A DNA stretch of 64,000 nt from Salmonella enterica subsp. houtenae serovar Houten. Lineage in GTDB: Bacteria > Pseudomonadota > Gammaproteobacteria > Enterobacterales > Enterobacteriaceae. Position 1 is the first letter of the stretch. Each line of letters opens with the position of its first letter. The notes under the pieces were generated by a model, which saw only the letters and a program-made list of their open reading frames with translations, had not been told where the DNA came from and made no database searches. The translations under genes and the position numbers were made by a program. Positions 7,766-15,099 of the stretch are shown piece after piece. The stretch lies in the NCBI GenBank assembly GCA_900478215.1, contig LS483478.1, forward strand, positions 2,976,001 to 3,040,000. The letters are read 5' to 3'.

Positions 7766-9547
7766 CTATGAGTTGAGTACCCTCATGTTTATTATTCTTT
7801 TTATCCTGTTTGTGTCAGCAGTTGCATCATCACTTAATCTCAGCTTACTAAGCTGGCTTGCAAAGTCTTGGGATCCACAATTTACAATGCTTTCGATTTT
7901 GAGTTTAGTATTTGGAGGGAAAAGCATCTCTGCCTCCCCCTTAAAATGTGCAACATCTCCGAGTATTCTACCTTTATGTCCTTTTTCTAGGTATATGTTG
8001 AGAATAGTGTCATTTATCCATGCCTTATCTGGCGATGTACTCATAAAAGCTTTATCTATTATTATATTACCTACAGTAGTGTATTCCTTCAGCACATCCG
8101 ATAATGCGGGCTTATCAAGCTTCAGGCCCCGGTATACGACTCTGTGATCTGTTTCGGGAAGTGAACTTAATCCCTCCGCAATATCATTTATATAAACTGA
8201 CATAGCATTTTTAAACTCCTCATCACTGGGTTCATTTGTGGAAAGATAGTCTCTGGAGAGCAGAGTTTCTTTTGCCTGTGTTTCAGGATAATCATCCCCA
8301 CGTAAATATTTATTAATCACACTGTACCCTTGAGCTGAATAGTACCTCAGAGCTTGAATCTGCTTTGATTCCTCTACAATCGCCCATTTTGATTTTGGTC
8401 GAGATGAATTACTTCCCATCATCGGAGGAGGCGGTGGCGGTGGCGGTGGCATCATATTGTTGACAGGAGCTCTTCTATAACCGTCGCCTTCATAGGCCAG
8501 CGTCCGAGCAGCGCTAAGCTGTGTCAGTATCGGATTTTCGTCATACTCCAGCAGCAGACGAGAAACCAGCGTATCGGCTTCACCCAGTTCATCAGGAAAG
8601 TGGTGGAACATCAGGACTTGGCGGCACAGGCGATGGAGGCGGATCTCAAAGCCGTAGTCATACAGGGAGAAGGGATCCTGGCGGGCGAGCCAGCTGTTCT
8701 GAGCAGTGAATGCAGGCGGTACCTGTGGATCTACGCCACGTTCGCCGTAGTCAAACACCAGGGTGAACAGCCACTGTACCGCGGGTGTAGCGCTAGTCCA
8801 GAGGTACAGATCGGCGGCGGGGTTCGCGTTGCCATACTGTACCTTGCTGAGATAGCGCATGGCGCTGCGATCGCGTCCGGCCTCGTTCCCACTGAGGTCC
8901 ACATTGTCACCGTTCTCCGCCAGGTAGGAGTAATAGATATGCTCGCCGGCAGGGGTCACCGACTCCTCAACCAGCCATTGCGCCGTATGAGAGGCGGCCT
9001 GCGGATCGCTGAGGCGTGCTGCGGCGGTTTTCCCCAGCAGGTGCAGGATGCCGTTACTGTCATGCAGTAGCCAGAAATCATCGCCGTTGCTGTTGCCCAC
9101 CCAGTACTCCAGGCGATAAAAACTGCTCTCCGTGCGGGGCTGATAGCGGGTCACCGTGTAGCTTTGCGGGAACGATACGTCACCGTACGCGAAGCAGGTG
9201 ACGGGATTGGGGGCATCACCGGTGCTGAGCGTTTGAACCAGCACTTCTCCGTCCGGCCCCAGAAACTCATCGCTGTCGTTATACTGCGGCACGCCATGGC
9301 TGGTGCGGCGGGCAATGCTCATTGTCGCGCAGGACCAGCCCACGCCGAAGGGGCCATTGCCGCCACCGCTGCTGTAGTGCAGCGCCAGCGCAGGCGCAAA
9401 GCCGCGTTCGGCGCTGATGGGCAGAGGCAGCGTTATACTGGCTAGGCCGTCAGGGCCTGACTGACTCAGCGCCTTGCCCCCTTTTGGCAGGAAAGGGGGA
9501 GTGATCAGCGCTAAAGTGGCAGATGAAAAACCATTTAGTATCAACAT
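7766..9547 (-). CDS. spvB: SpvB, actin ADP-ribosyltransferase toxin
   Basis: SpvB is a 593-residue effector that mono-ADP-ribosylates G-actin and so depolymerises the host cytoskeleton. Residues 1 to about 360 form the TcaC/SpvB-like domain (LPKGGKALSQSG start). A proline linker of nine Pro follows (about 370-380), then the ART domain. Its Arg-Ser-Glu triad is complete: Arg473 (VVYRGLKL), Ser503 (FMSTSP), and the biglutamate Glu538-x-Glu540 (KGEAEMLF). These positions are two higher than the published R471/S501/E536/E538, which fits a longer proline run. AGGAGA precedes the ATG. Upstream there is no spvA, so spvB is now first in its transcript. Confidence 0.96.
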   Translation of the reverse strand: MLILNGFSSATLALITPPFLPKGGKALSQSGPDGLASITLPLPISAERGFAPALALHYSSGGGNGPFGVGWSCATMSIARRTSHGVPQYNDSDEFLGPDGEVLVQTLSTGDAPNPVTCFAYGDVSFPQSYTVTRYQPRTESSFYRLEYWVGNSNGDDFWLLHDSNGILHLLGKTAAARLSDPQAASHTAQWLVEESVTPAGEHIYYSYLAENGDNVDLSGNEAGRDRSAMRYLSKVQYGNANPAADLYLWTSATPAVQWLFTLVFDYGERGVDPQVPPAFTAQNSWLARQDPFSLYDYGFEIRLHRLCRQVLMFHHFPDELGEADTLVSRLLLEYDENPILTQLSAARTLAYEGDGYRRAPVNNMMPPPPPPPPPMMGSNSSRPKSKWAIVEESKQIQALRYYSAQGYSVINKYLRGDDYPETQAKETLLSRDYLSTNEPSDEEFKNAMSVYINDIAEGLSSLPETDHRVVYRGLKLDKPALSDVLKEYTTVGNIIIDKAFMSTSPDKAWINDTILNIYLEKGHKGRILGDVAHFKGEAEMLFPPNTKLKIESIVNCGSQDFASQLSKLRLSDDATADTNRIKRIINMRVLNS

Positions 9548-9758
9548 ACACTATCTCCTAAAACTGGCCGTCTGACGATGGCTAGGTATATTTTCTGCTT
9601 ACAGCGTCAATAATGATGACTCCTGAAAATGAACAGAATGAAATCCTGAAGACTGATAATGTCTGCAGAGGAATTATTTTGTATTGCCAGAAAATGAGTG
9701 GCTTATATTGAGTTTATTCATGTGCTATTTTTCCGCTGTGCGGAATCGCGGTTCCCGG

Positions 9759-9775
9759 TGTGCAAAGATGGCACA
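9759..9775. promoter_or_regulatory. candidate SpvR operator upstream of spvB
   Basis: TGTGC-N7-GCACA is a dyad with the T-N11-A form of LysR-type sites. Two more TGTGC half sites lie at 9721-9725 and 9737-9741. The same half site occurs in the palindrome before spvR. On the plasmid, SpvR activates the promoter before spvA. Here the site stands about 210 bases before spvB with spvA gone, suggesting that the old spvA promoter now drives spvB directly. Confidence 0.5.
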
Positions 9776-9780
9776 ACAAA

Positions 9781-10020
9781 TTAACTCAGGAATAAACAAC
9801 GTTCAGCGCTCCGGCGTCGGGTCAGGCCGGGAACAACCTGACCGCTGGCGTGGTCCCATTTCAGGAATTCATTCGCTGCGCCGTCATAGTCACCGTTATT
9901 CAGTTTCTTCAGTAAAGTAGCGTGAGCCAGCGCGTTAATGCCCATGTTTTAGGTAATCCACCAGAGCATCAAACTGATTCTGTGTCAGATTGACGGCGAC
10001 CAGCCGGTTTACTCCATGCT
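9781..10020 (-). pseudogene. phage endolysin (lysozyme) remnant
   Basis: The minus strand reads the C-terminal half of a phage GH24-type lysozyme. The first piece is VNLTQNQFDALVDYL. After a frameshift at about 9947-9955 it continues MGINALAHATLLKKL, YDGAANEFLKWDHASGQ and GLTRRRSAERCLFLS, followed by the stop. The N-terminal half with the catalytic Glu is missing. It lies between spvR and the spvB promoter, where the plasmid locus has the spvR-spvA intergenic region. It is evidence of past phage recombination near the spv genes, and is not functional. Confidence 0.75.
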
Positions 10021-10118
10021 CCGCGGTGAACTACCGCTATGGAGGATGGGGATTGCTGACAATCTGAATCTGGCAAATGCCGTGAATACAGGTGTTGCGG
10101 CCCTTACGCTGCATAAGG

Positions 10119-11012
10119 TCAGAAGGTGGACTGTTTCAGCTCCTGCTGTATCAGTTTTATAGCTTTACGATAATCTGGTGTCTCCCGTTTCTTGGTCGGG
10201 TAATACAAGGAGGTACAGAGCGCTACGCCTTTGATGTGCAGTGCGTGCTCTGTTGATAATCCCAGAGCCCGACAGACTCTGACGGGGATGAGTAACATCG
10301 CCAGCCCTTGTTGTAACCGGTACAGTGAACTGAACAAATCGACGTTATCAAAACTGAATGCAGGGTTGGTAATACCTAGTGTCTGTTCAAAAAAATGGTA
10401 TATGGTGTCCAGATTAAAATTTTTAGCCCCCTCATGAAGAAGTACAGGTGTTCCGGCCAGCCTGTTGATATCAGGTTTGCCGCAGAGAAAGAATTTTTTA
10501 GGAATAAATAACATGACCCCACCCTCCACTGATGTCCGGCAGACAAGCGATTCCCGATGAAAATAATTTCTGGCAGAAATAACAATGCAGTTGTTTGTCT
10601 GACACAGTTCTTCTATTATTTGGCTGTTAACGGCTCTCCCCATTATATTTGTTTTCTGGCCGGAAATGGTCAGTGCTGAAATGATCAGATTTTTTAAACT
10701 TTCCGGATAAATTTCGTCAAATATTATTTCTAGTTGTTTCGTTTTACCCGTGGGTCCGATTTCCTGCTCCAGTGCATGTAAGAAAATATAATGGGATTTT
10801 ACTTTTCGATAAATAGTTTGTGCAAATTCGGTTGGGATAAGAGTGCCATTCTTCCGTATAAAGAGTCTTTGTTTCAGCTCTCTTTCCAGGTCTGAAATAA
10901 CCCTGCTCAGCGGGGTTCGGGTGATATACAGTACTGATGTTGCGATACTGAAGGAACCTGTTTCCATCAGTGTTATGAAAATTTTTAATTTTTTATTAAT
11001 CAAGAAATCCAT
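10119..11012 (-). CDS. spvR: SpvR, LysR-type activator of the spv genes
   Basis: The 297-residue LysR-family regulator starts MDFLINKKLKIFI and has the N-terminal winged HTH (about residues 4-62; FSIATSVLYITRTPLSRVIS) and a C-terminal substrate-like domain. Length and sequence match SpvR as I remember it. SpvR works with RpoS to switch on the spv operon in stationary phase and inside macrophages and also activates itself. It is codirectional with and upstream of spvB, as on virulence plasmids. A perfect 14-bp inverted repeat lies 47-84 bases before the start codon. Confidence 0.94.
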   Translation of the reverse strand: MDFLINKKLKIFITLMETGSFSIATSVLYITRTPLSRVISDLERELKQRLFIRKNGTLIPTEFAQTIYRKVKSHYIFLHALEQEIGPTGKTKQLEIIFDEIYPESLKNLIISALTISGQKTNIMGRAVNSQIIEELCQTNNCIVISARNYFHRESLVCRTSVEGGVMLFIPKKFFLCGKPDINRLAGTPVLLHEGAKNFNLDTIYHFFEQTLGITNPAFSFDNVDLFSSLYRLQQGLAMLLIPVRVCRALGLSTEHALHIKGVALCTSLYYPTKKRETPDYRKAIKLIQQELKQSTF

Positions 11013-11058
11013 AATATCTCCTTTTTTTTTCCAGAATAATCCTGAAAAAATGTTTTGA

Positions 11059-11096
11059 TGTGCAAAAACAGGATAGCGGTGACCTGTTTTTGCACA
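11059..11096. promoter_or_regulatory. perfect 14-bp inverted repeat upstream of spvR, probable SpvR site
   Basis: TGTGCAAAAACAGG and its exact complement CCTGTTTTTGCACA are separated by 10 bases. The outer TGTGC/GCACA half sites are the same as in the dyad before spvB. The simplest reading is the autoregulatory SpvR operator. It could also form a hairpin in the 5' leader. Confidence 0.55.
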
Positions 11097-11281
11097 GACT
11101 GATTAGTTCTTACTAATCATGGTGTTACTGGATAAGATTATGGGCGATAGATTTTATGCATACCCTGACTTTATTTCTGAGTGGATTTAATTGACCTGTT
11201 ATGATGTATAGCTGGATAACAACGATGTATACCCATGATCAATGAAGATGCTTGGTTTCAAAAATAATCAGGAGCATGCTG

Positions 11282-11374
11282 ATGGCTATGAATGTTGAGT
11301 TGACCGCAGAACAAAAAATCGCTCTTGAAGCATTACAACGAAAAAGTCGCGATCCCATAAATGAACAGAACTGA
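11282..11374 (+). pseudogene. short frame resembling a transposase N-terminus
   Basis: The 30-codon frame MAMNVELTAEQKIALEALQR follows a good ribosome site (CAGGAGC). It resembles the N-terminus of IS630-type transposases (LTxEQ...LE pattern), after which the frame ends and no DDE domain follows. The identification is weak. The rest of 11097-11620 shows no gene. Confidence 0.3.
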
Positions 11375-11624
11375 TGTACGACCGGGCCGGAATTAAACGG
11401 GAGGCGTTATTAGGCCTGGCGCACTACAGGACAGAATACGGAGCCTTTTTATAGGGGGGCTGATGTTCAGTCGAACGAAAACTCACGCCAGGCGAGAAAG
11501 GCTGTCTGAAAAATCGATTAGTGTGCACTGGTGTCCGTTAAATGCCATTTTCCGATTAAAAAGACACCATTTTCCGCGCATTTTTCACTGTCCATAATAT
11601 TTTGATTTATCGAACAAAATAGGC

Positions 11625-12107
11625 TTAACGTGTGAAACCGTTCCGTTGAGCGTCAAACCCCGTAAACGGGCTACCCGGATAAGGGATCGATAACTGCTCT
11701 CCCATTTTATCCTCTTCAAGCTGGTGCTTTATGTATTCCTGTATCTTCGCTGTGTTCTTACCCACCGTATCAACGTAGTATCCGCGGCACCAGAACTCCC
11801 TGTTCCTGTATTTGAATTTCAAATCCCCAAACTGCTCATAAAGCATCAGGCTACTTTTACCCTTCAGATATCCCATGAAGCTCGACACACTCATCTTCGG
11901 CGGGATCTCCAGAAGCATGTGGATATGATCTGTACAGCATTCTGCTTCCAGAATTCGTACATTTTTCCACTCACACAACTTTCTTAATATGCTGCCTACT
12001 GCTCTACGCTTCTCTCCGTAGAACGTCTGCCTTCGGTACTTCGGGGCAAAAACTATATGATATTTACAGTTCCATCGGGTGTGCGCTAAGCTCTTTTCGT
12101 CCCCCAT
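11625..12107 (-). CDS. tnpA: IS200 transposase TnpA with altered C-terminus
   Basis: The start is MGDEKSLAHTRWNCKYHIVF at 12107; the longer frame adds only leader sequence. The protein has the HUH motif (TDHIHMLLE) and the catalytic tyrosine (QEYIKHQ) of the Y1 single-strand transposase. Up to PGSPFTG it reads as canonical IS200 TnpA, then ten foreign residues (FDAQRNGFTR) replace the normal last few. The catalytic core is whole, but the element's right end is lost, so this copy should be immobile. IS200 tnpA is normally strongly silenced by a 5' hairpin and the antisense RNA art200. Confidence 0.88.
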   Translation of the reverse strand: MGDEKSLAHTRWNCKYHIVFAPKYRRQTFYGEKRRAVGSILRKLCEWKNVRILEAECCTDHIHMLLEIPPKMSVSSFMGYLKGKSSLMLYEQFGDLKFKYRNREFWCRGYYVDTVGKNTAKIQEYIKHQLEEDKMGEQLSIPYPGSPFTGFDAQRNGFTR

Positions 12108-12246
12108 CGGGACCCCCTTTTGATTTCTTGTTGAACTTTTGCAGTTGCCAGACCGCAAGGTGTTTTAACAAATCAAAAGGGGTTTTGATAACCGACTCAA
12201 AGCTGAAAGCTTTACGGAACCCCCAGCCTAGCTGGGGGTTTTCCAT
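11660..12246 (-). mobile_element. IS200, 3'-truncated copy
   Basis: The left end shows the strong IS200 hairpin (ACCCCCAGC...GCTGGGGGTT, about 12219-12241), which ends incoming transcription. At about 11660, inside the last codons of tnpA, the sequence leaves the known IS200 sequence, so the right terminal structure is absent. IS200 makes no target duplications. This is a fixed relic beside the spv locus. Confidence 0.75.
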
Positions 12247-12298
12247 AGACAAAAAAATGCGCCACCAGAGTGACGCATCTGTTTTAATCGATAGCCCG

Positions 12299-12814
12299 CT
12301 ATATCAATCCACGCTCCGGATGTTGAATAAGGCTGACATAATCCTTCAGGGCATCCTGACGGGCGACAAGATGTTTACAGACTTTCGCATATTTATCCCC
12401 CATATCCGCCGCCTGCCAGGACAGCCAGTTCATTATCATCAACGTTGCAATAATTCCGGCAGCATCTGCACTGACTTCTGATTCAAAATAATTACCGGGG
12501 ATAGACATGTTATAACGTTGTTCACCTGCTGGTGTGATATACCCGGTTTGAGTTGTGGTGAAGATAATTCTGTTCGGTGCGACATTTCCACCGACACCCT
12601 GCGGAATGATCCAGTAACTCCAGAAACCGCCATCATAATCTGAATGCTGCCGTAACCAGCTGGCGATCATATTGTCAGCAGATGGTGTGAAAAAGAGGGC
12701 AGGGATGAAATCAAGTCGTTCATCACCATCAGTTACACAATAGCGCTGGAATTTATCTGTTATAAATTGTTCGGCTGACTCACGAGTGGCGGTTTTGACG
12801 TTAATGGCATGCAT
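12299..12814 (-). CDS. ArdB/KlcA-type antirestriction protein
   Basis: The 171-residue protein has the layout of the ArdB/KlcA family. The core reads YDGGFWSYWIIPQG, then GGNVAPNRIIF, a strand region, then EVSADAAGIIATLMIMNWLSW, matching the family pattern DY-x-GG-x-W ... APD ... SADA-x-G. Such proteins block type I restriction of DNA entering a cell and are typical of plasmid leading regions and of islands. The N-terminal ~50 residues are less familiar. Start MHAINVKT follows AGGAGA. Its presence suggests that part of the island came from a plasmid. Confidence 0.62.
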   Translation of the reverse strand: MHAINVKTATRESAEQFITDKFQRYCVTDGDERLDFIPALFFTPSADNMIASWLRQHSDYDGGFWSYWIIPQGVGGNVAPNRIIFTTTQTGYITPAGEQRYNMSIPGNYFESEVSADAAGIIATLMIMNWLSWQAADMGDKYAKVCKHLVARQDALKDYVSLIQHPERGLI

Positions 12815-12888
12815 TCTGGTTCTCTCCTTATCGGTTTATTAAATCGTCCGACTTCATCACTGAGCGGCAAAGGGCAATGAGCAACTGA

Positions 12889-12941
12889 CAGGAATAAATA
12901 AAGGGGCGCGCAGCGTTTATATACCCTTTTATTTATTCCTG
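12889..12941. repeat. 53-bp inverted repeat
   Basis: CAGGAATAAATAAA (12889-12902) and its exact complement TTTATTTATTCCTG (12928-12941) flank a 25-base loop that begins GGG and ends CCC, so the stem can be extended. It lies upstream of the antirestriction gene. It could be a bidirectional terminator, a protein site or a single-strand promoter fold. Confidence 0.6.
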
Positions 12942-13033
12942 GCTGATGCTAAAAGCAGCCCTCCGCGAATTGATGAAATCGGGCAATATACACTCCGGGA
13001 GAATGCACACAATCCGGAACGGAAAACCGGCGT

Positions 13034-13065
13034 GAGACGGTTTTCCGGCTCCGTTCACGACAGCC
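13034..13065 (+). repeat. 32-bp direct repeat, copy 1
   Basis: GAGACGGTTTTCCGGCTCC followed by GTTCACGACAGCC recurs at 15402-15433 with a single mismatch (T to A at base 11). Both copies are non-coding and on the same strand. The shared sequence starts inside a hairpin here. Confidence 0.65.
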
Positions 13066-13304
13066 GTGTCCCGTCAGGGACGACGCCCGGACTGATATTT
13101 ATTATCTTCAGTACAACAGATAAGTACTGAAAAATACAAACAGCAGGATATCGGATGATAAATAACAGCCCGGAATCAATAATAATGATAAGACAACCAC
13201 GCGGCGGAGTAATACGGGCAGCGCGTAGCGTAGCAGGTATTACCCTGCGCCGCAGGCGCGCAGCCTTTTATTGTGGCCGGAAAAAATCCTCCAGCCCTTC
13301 ATTT

Positions 13305-13583
13305 TTAAATTTGCTGGATTTTAAAATGTACGCCACAGGCTCTGGCATAACGTACCAGCGTATCGATACTCATCCGGGAGGCGTTCTTCTCCATGCGAGA
13401 GATAGTGGGCGCTTTAATACCCATTCGTTCTGCAACCTGTGCCGACGTCAACCCGGCTTCTTTTCGCCATGAGGCTAATGTCTCCCGAAGCTGCTCTGAG
13501 GCTTCTTCTGCCTCGTATGCTGCACGATATTCAGGATCAATCATCGCTTCAGTATGTACCTGACTAAGTGTTTTGTATTTCAT
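13305..13583 (-). CDS. XRE-family antitoxin (HigA-like)
   Basis: The 92-residue protein starts MKYKTLSQ at 13583, inside the end of the toxin gene (20-base overlap); the upstream ATG of the frame lies deeper in the toxin and is unlikely. Residues about 38-88 are a Cro/C1 helix-turn-helix (LTSAQVAERMGIKAPTISRM). As the downstream partner of a RelE-superfamily toxin it should neutralise the toxin and repress the pair. A TTAGCTC-AA-GAGCTAA palindrome 49-64 bases before the toxin start is the likely operator. Confidence 0.82.
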   Translation of the reverse strand: MKYKTLSQVHTEAMIDPEYRAAYEAEEASEQLRETLASWRKEAGLTSAQVAERMGIKAPTISRMEKNASRMSIDTLVRYARACGVHFKIQQI

Positions 13584-13893
13584 TCTGCATCTCCACAAGT
13601 CTACGAAATGCCAGCTCTATCTCTGTCGGTGGGGTTTTAGGCGATTTTTTAATGAAAATTCTCAACAAAAAAATACGCTCACCGCTTTGATATACCCACA
13701 ATCCTCGTGCGATATCGGTGCCCATTGTCCGGACTTCAAACAATCCATTGCCCAAGGGTTTAGTATCAGGCTCGCGTAGCTGACGGGGGTTGGCTTCCAG
13801 CTTTGCGAGTATGCGCGACATCTTGGCACGAATTGTAGCAGGCAGAGCAACGAATTCTTTTTCAGCCTCATCATGAAAAATGACGGTAAACAT
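13564..13893 (-). CDS. RelE-superfamily (Gp49/HigB-like) toxin
   Basis: The 109-residue basic protein has the phage Gp49-like/HigB fold pattern: FHDEAEKEFVALP at the start, then LGNGLFEVRTMG, RGLWVYQSGERIFLLRIFIKKSPKTPPTEIELA. Members are mRNA interferases that cut ribosome-bound mRNA. The toxin-first order with a downstream XRE antitoxin is typical of higBA-type modules. The module probably stabilises the island or its parent plasmid. Confidence 0.83.
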   Translation of the reverse strand: MFTVIFHDEAEKEFVALPATIRAKMSRILAKLEANPRQLREPDTKPLGNGLFEVRTMGTDIARGLWVYQSGERIFLLRIFIKKSPKTPPTEIELAFRRLVEMQNEIQNT

Positions 13894-13941
13894 TCAATCT
13901 GCTCCCTGATTAAGTCCATCTATATTAGCCCAAAAGATAAC

Positions 13942-13957
13942 TTAGCTCAAGAGCTAA
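13942..13957. promoter_or_regulatory. palindromic operator of the toxin-antitoxin pair
   Basis: TTAGCTC-AA-GAGCTAA is a perfect dyad located 49 bases before the toxin start codon. A related half site (TTAGCCC) is at 13925-13931. The position fits binding by the XRE antitoxin. Confidence 0.5.
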
Positions 13958-14112
13958 TATTAACTCATTTTTCATCCTGCCGGAGGAAAGGAATCTCCAC
14001 AGCCCTACTGAATGCTTAAGGGCGTCAGGTAATATCCGCAACCCGACTGCACATACTCAGTGACATGAAAATCGCCTGTAATGCCGTCCCCGAAGGGACG
14101 GCAGGTTTCACA

Positions 14113-14259
14113 TCACGCGAGGCCGAGGCCAGCGTATACTACGGTCATGAACTGCTGCCAGTACTCCAGTTTTAAAGCCGGAACACGGGCGCGTTTACCA
14201 CTGCGTAAGCCATTTACAAACGCGTTCGTCTGTGCGACGATTTGCGGGTCAAATGGCAT
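14113..14259 (-). CDS. small 48-residue protein, unknown
   Basis: The frame MPFDPQIVAQTNAFVNGLRS to AGLGLA has 48 codons behind a clear ribosome site (TGGAGATTAAAC-ATG). A stem GCCGTCCC-CGAA-GGGACGGC at 14083-14102 just past the stop could end its transcript. The protein is basic in the middle (RSGKRARVPALK). I do not recognise a family. Site, terminator and neighbours suggest a real small plasmid-type gene. Confidence 0.55.
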   Translation of the reverse strand: MPFDPQIVAQTNAFVNGLRSGKRARVPALKLEYWQQFMTVVYAGLGLA

Positions 14260-14353
14260 GGTTTAATCTCCATGTTGGTTTTACGTATGCCGGATGCAAA
14301 CTTTTGCGGGTGTGTCATCCGGCGTGGAATGAGCAGGCGTATGCCTGCTTTTT

Positions 14354-14698
14354 TCATTTCTGGCGCTGCATTTCCTCCTTAACGCGGGCCAGAATCGCCG
14401 CATGGTCAAGGTTGCTGTAGTCACGCATCCGGTAATAATGAATACCGATCCGCGCATAGATTTCGGTCACGTTGCCGCAGACCATTTCCGCCAGCATGAA
14501 GGTTTCGCACTCACCGTTTTCACTACAGCGCCAGTTCAGCGGGTACATCAGCCCCAGCGCATCATGGAAAGCGTGTACGTCGATTTCAGCAGGGGCTTTC
14601 ACCGCTGCCTGCTCACGGCTCAGCCAGTAAGCCCGCTCTGCCTCAGCGGTGTTCTGCATCCCCGGCACAGCGGAGGATTCAGTCAGGTGTAAATGCAT
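14354..14698 (-). CDS. hypothetical protein, 114 residues
   Basis: It starts MHLHLTESSAVPG at 14698, behind AAGGAGAACACC, which is much better than the longer start at 14761. The sequence is soluble and mixed, with aromatic and acidic stretches (WRCSENGECETFMLAEM) and an ending of EEMQRQK. There is no membrane segment or motif I can name. It lies in a run of same-strand small genes with the antirestriction and toxin-antitoxin genes, so a plasmid origin is likely. Confidence 0.6.
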   Translation of the reverse strand: MHLHLTESSAVPGMQNTAEAERAYWLSREQAAVKAPAEIDVHAFHDALGLMYPLNWRCSENGECETFMLAEMVCGNVTEIYARIGIHYYRMRDYSNLDHAAILARVKEEMQRQK

Positions 14699-14754
14699 GG
14701 TGTTCTCCTTCTTTTGTAGATGGCGACATCCCCGGCCGCCGAGGGTGACGCTGA

Positions 14755-15099
14755 TTAACACACGTCAACGTCCAGCATGGCCTGGGCAAAATTAATGTTG
14801 TTACGAAGGTCATTACGGGCAATTTCCCACGCCTCACGCCCGATCACCCCATATAAGCAGATGGAATGAGCTTTAGCCTGTAACCACGGCTGCACGACAT
14901 GAAACGAAACCAGCGGATATGAACGTTCCCAGCACAGCACGCCTTCCTTGTGAACGTTGTCGCTCAACAGGCTGAGAAGGCGCAGGACTTCCTCTTATTG
15001 TTCTGCGATAACACAGTCCAGACGCGCTACCGGGTCTGGCCCCCATCTTCCGCCAGACTGTTGAGCAGCGGTGTTTATGCTGGCGTTTTGTGTGTTCAT
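14755..15099 (-). pseudogene. hypothetical plasmid-type gene broken by one stop codon
   Basis: From MNTQNASINTAAQQSGGRWG at 15099 (ribosome site AGAGGGAAGCA) the frame runs 34 codons to VIAEQ, meets TAA at 14997-14995, then continues in the same frame as EEVLRLLSLLSDNVHKEG and on to AMLDVDVC at 14755. In all, about 114 residues are encoded around a single nonsense codon (CAA or GAA to TAA would explain it). I do not recognise the family. The downstream part has the start candidate MSDNVHKEG only if the AGC/TTG codons around it are used, so translation restart is uncertain. Confidence 0.6.

Larger units (their letters stand above)
12815..13304. other. non-coding region rich in hairpins
   Basis: No gene is seen in these ~490 bases between the antirestriction gene and the antitoxin. 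It holds a 53-bp inverted repeat (12889-12941), a CGGAAAACCG/CGGTTTTCCG hairpin (13018-13046) that overlaps the first copy of a 32-bp direct repeat, and a GC-rich dyad near 13215-13262. Clusters of hairpins like these occur in plasmid leading regions, where they can act as single-strand promoters. That role is inference. Confidence 0.4.

Noticed and set aside
8418..8456. Proline codon run as a possible frameshift or assembly error in spvB
   Set aside because: The frame is maintained and the proline linker is a normal feature of SpvB.
8600..9445. Long plus-strand frames across spvB
   Set aside because: Shadows of the GC-rich spvB sequence on the other strand.
9684..9920. Plus-strand 78-codon frame between spvR and spvB
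   Set aside because: It is the antisense of the lysozyme remnant and has no recognisable product.
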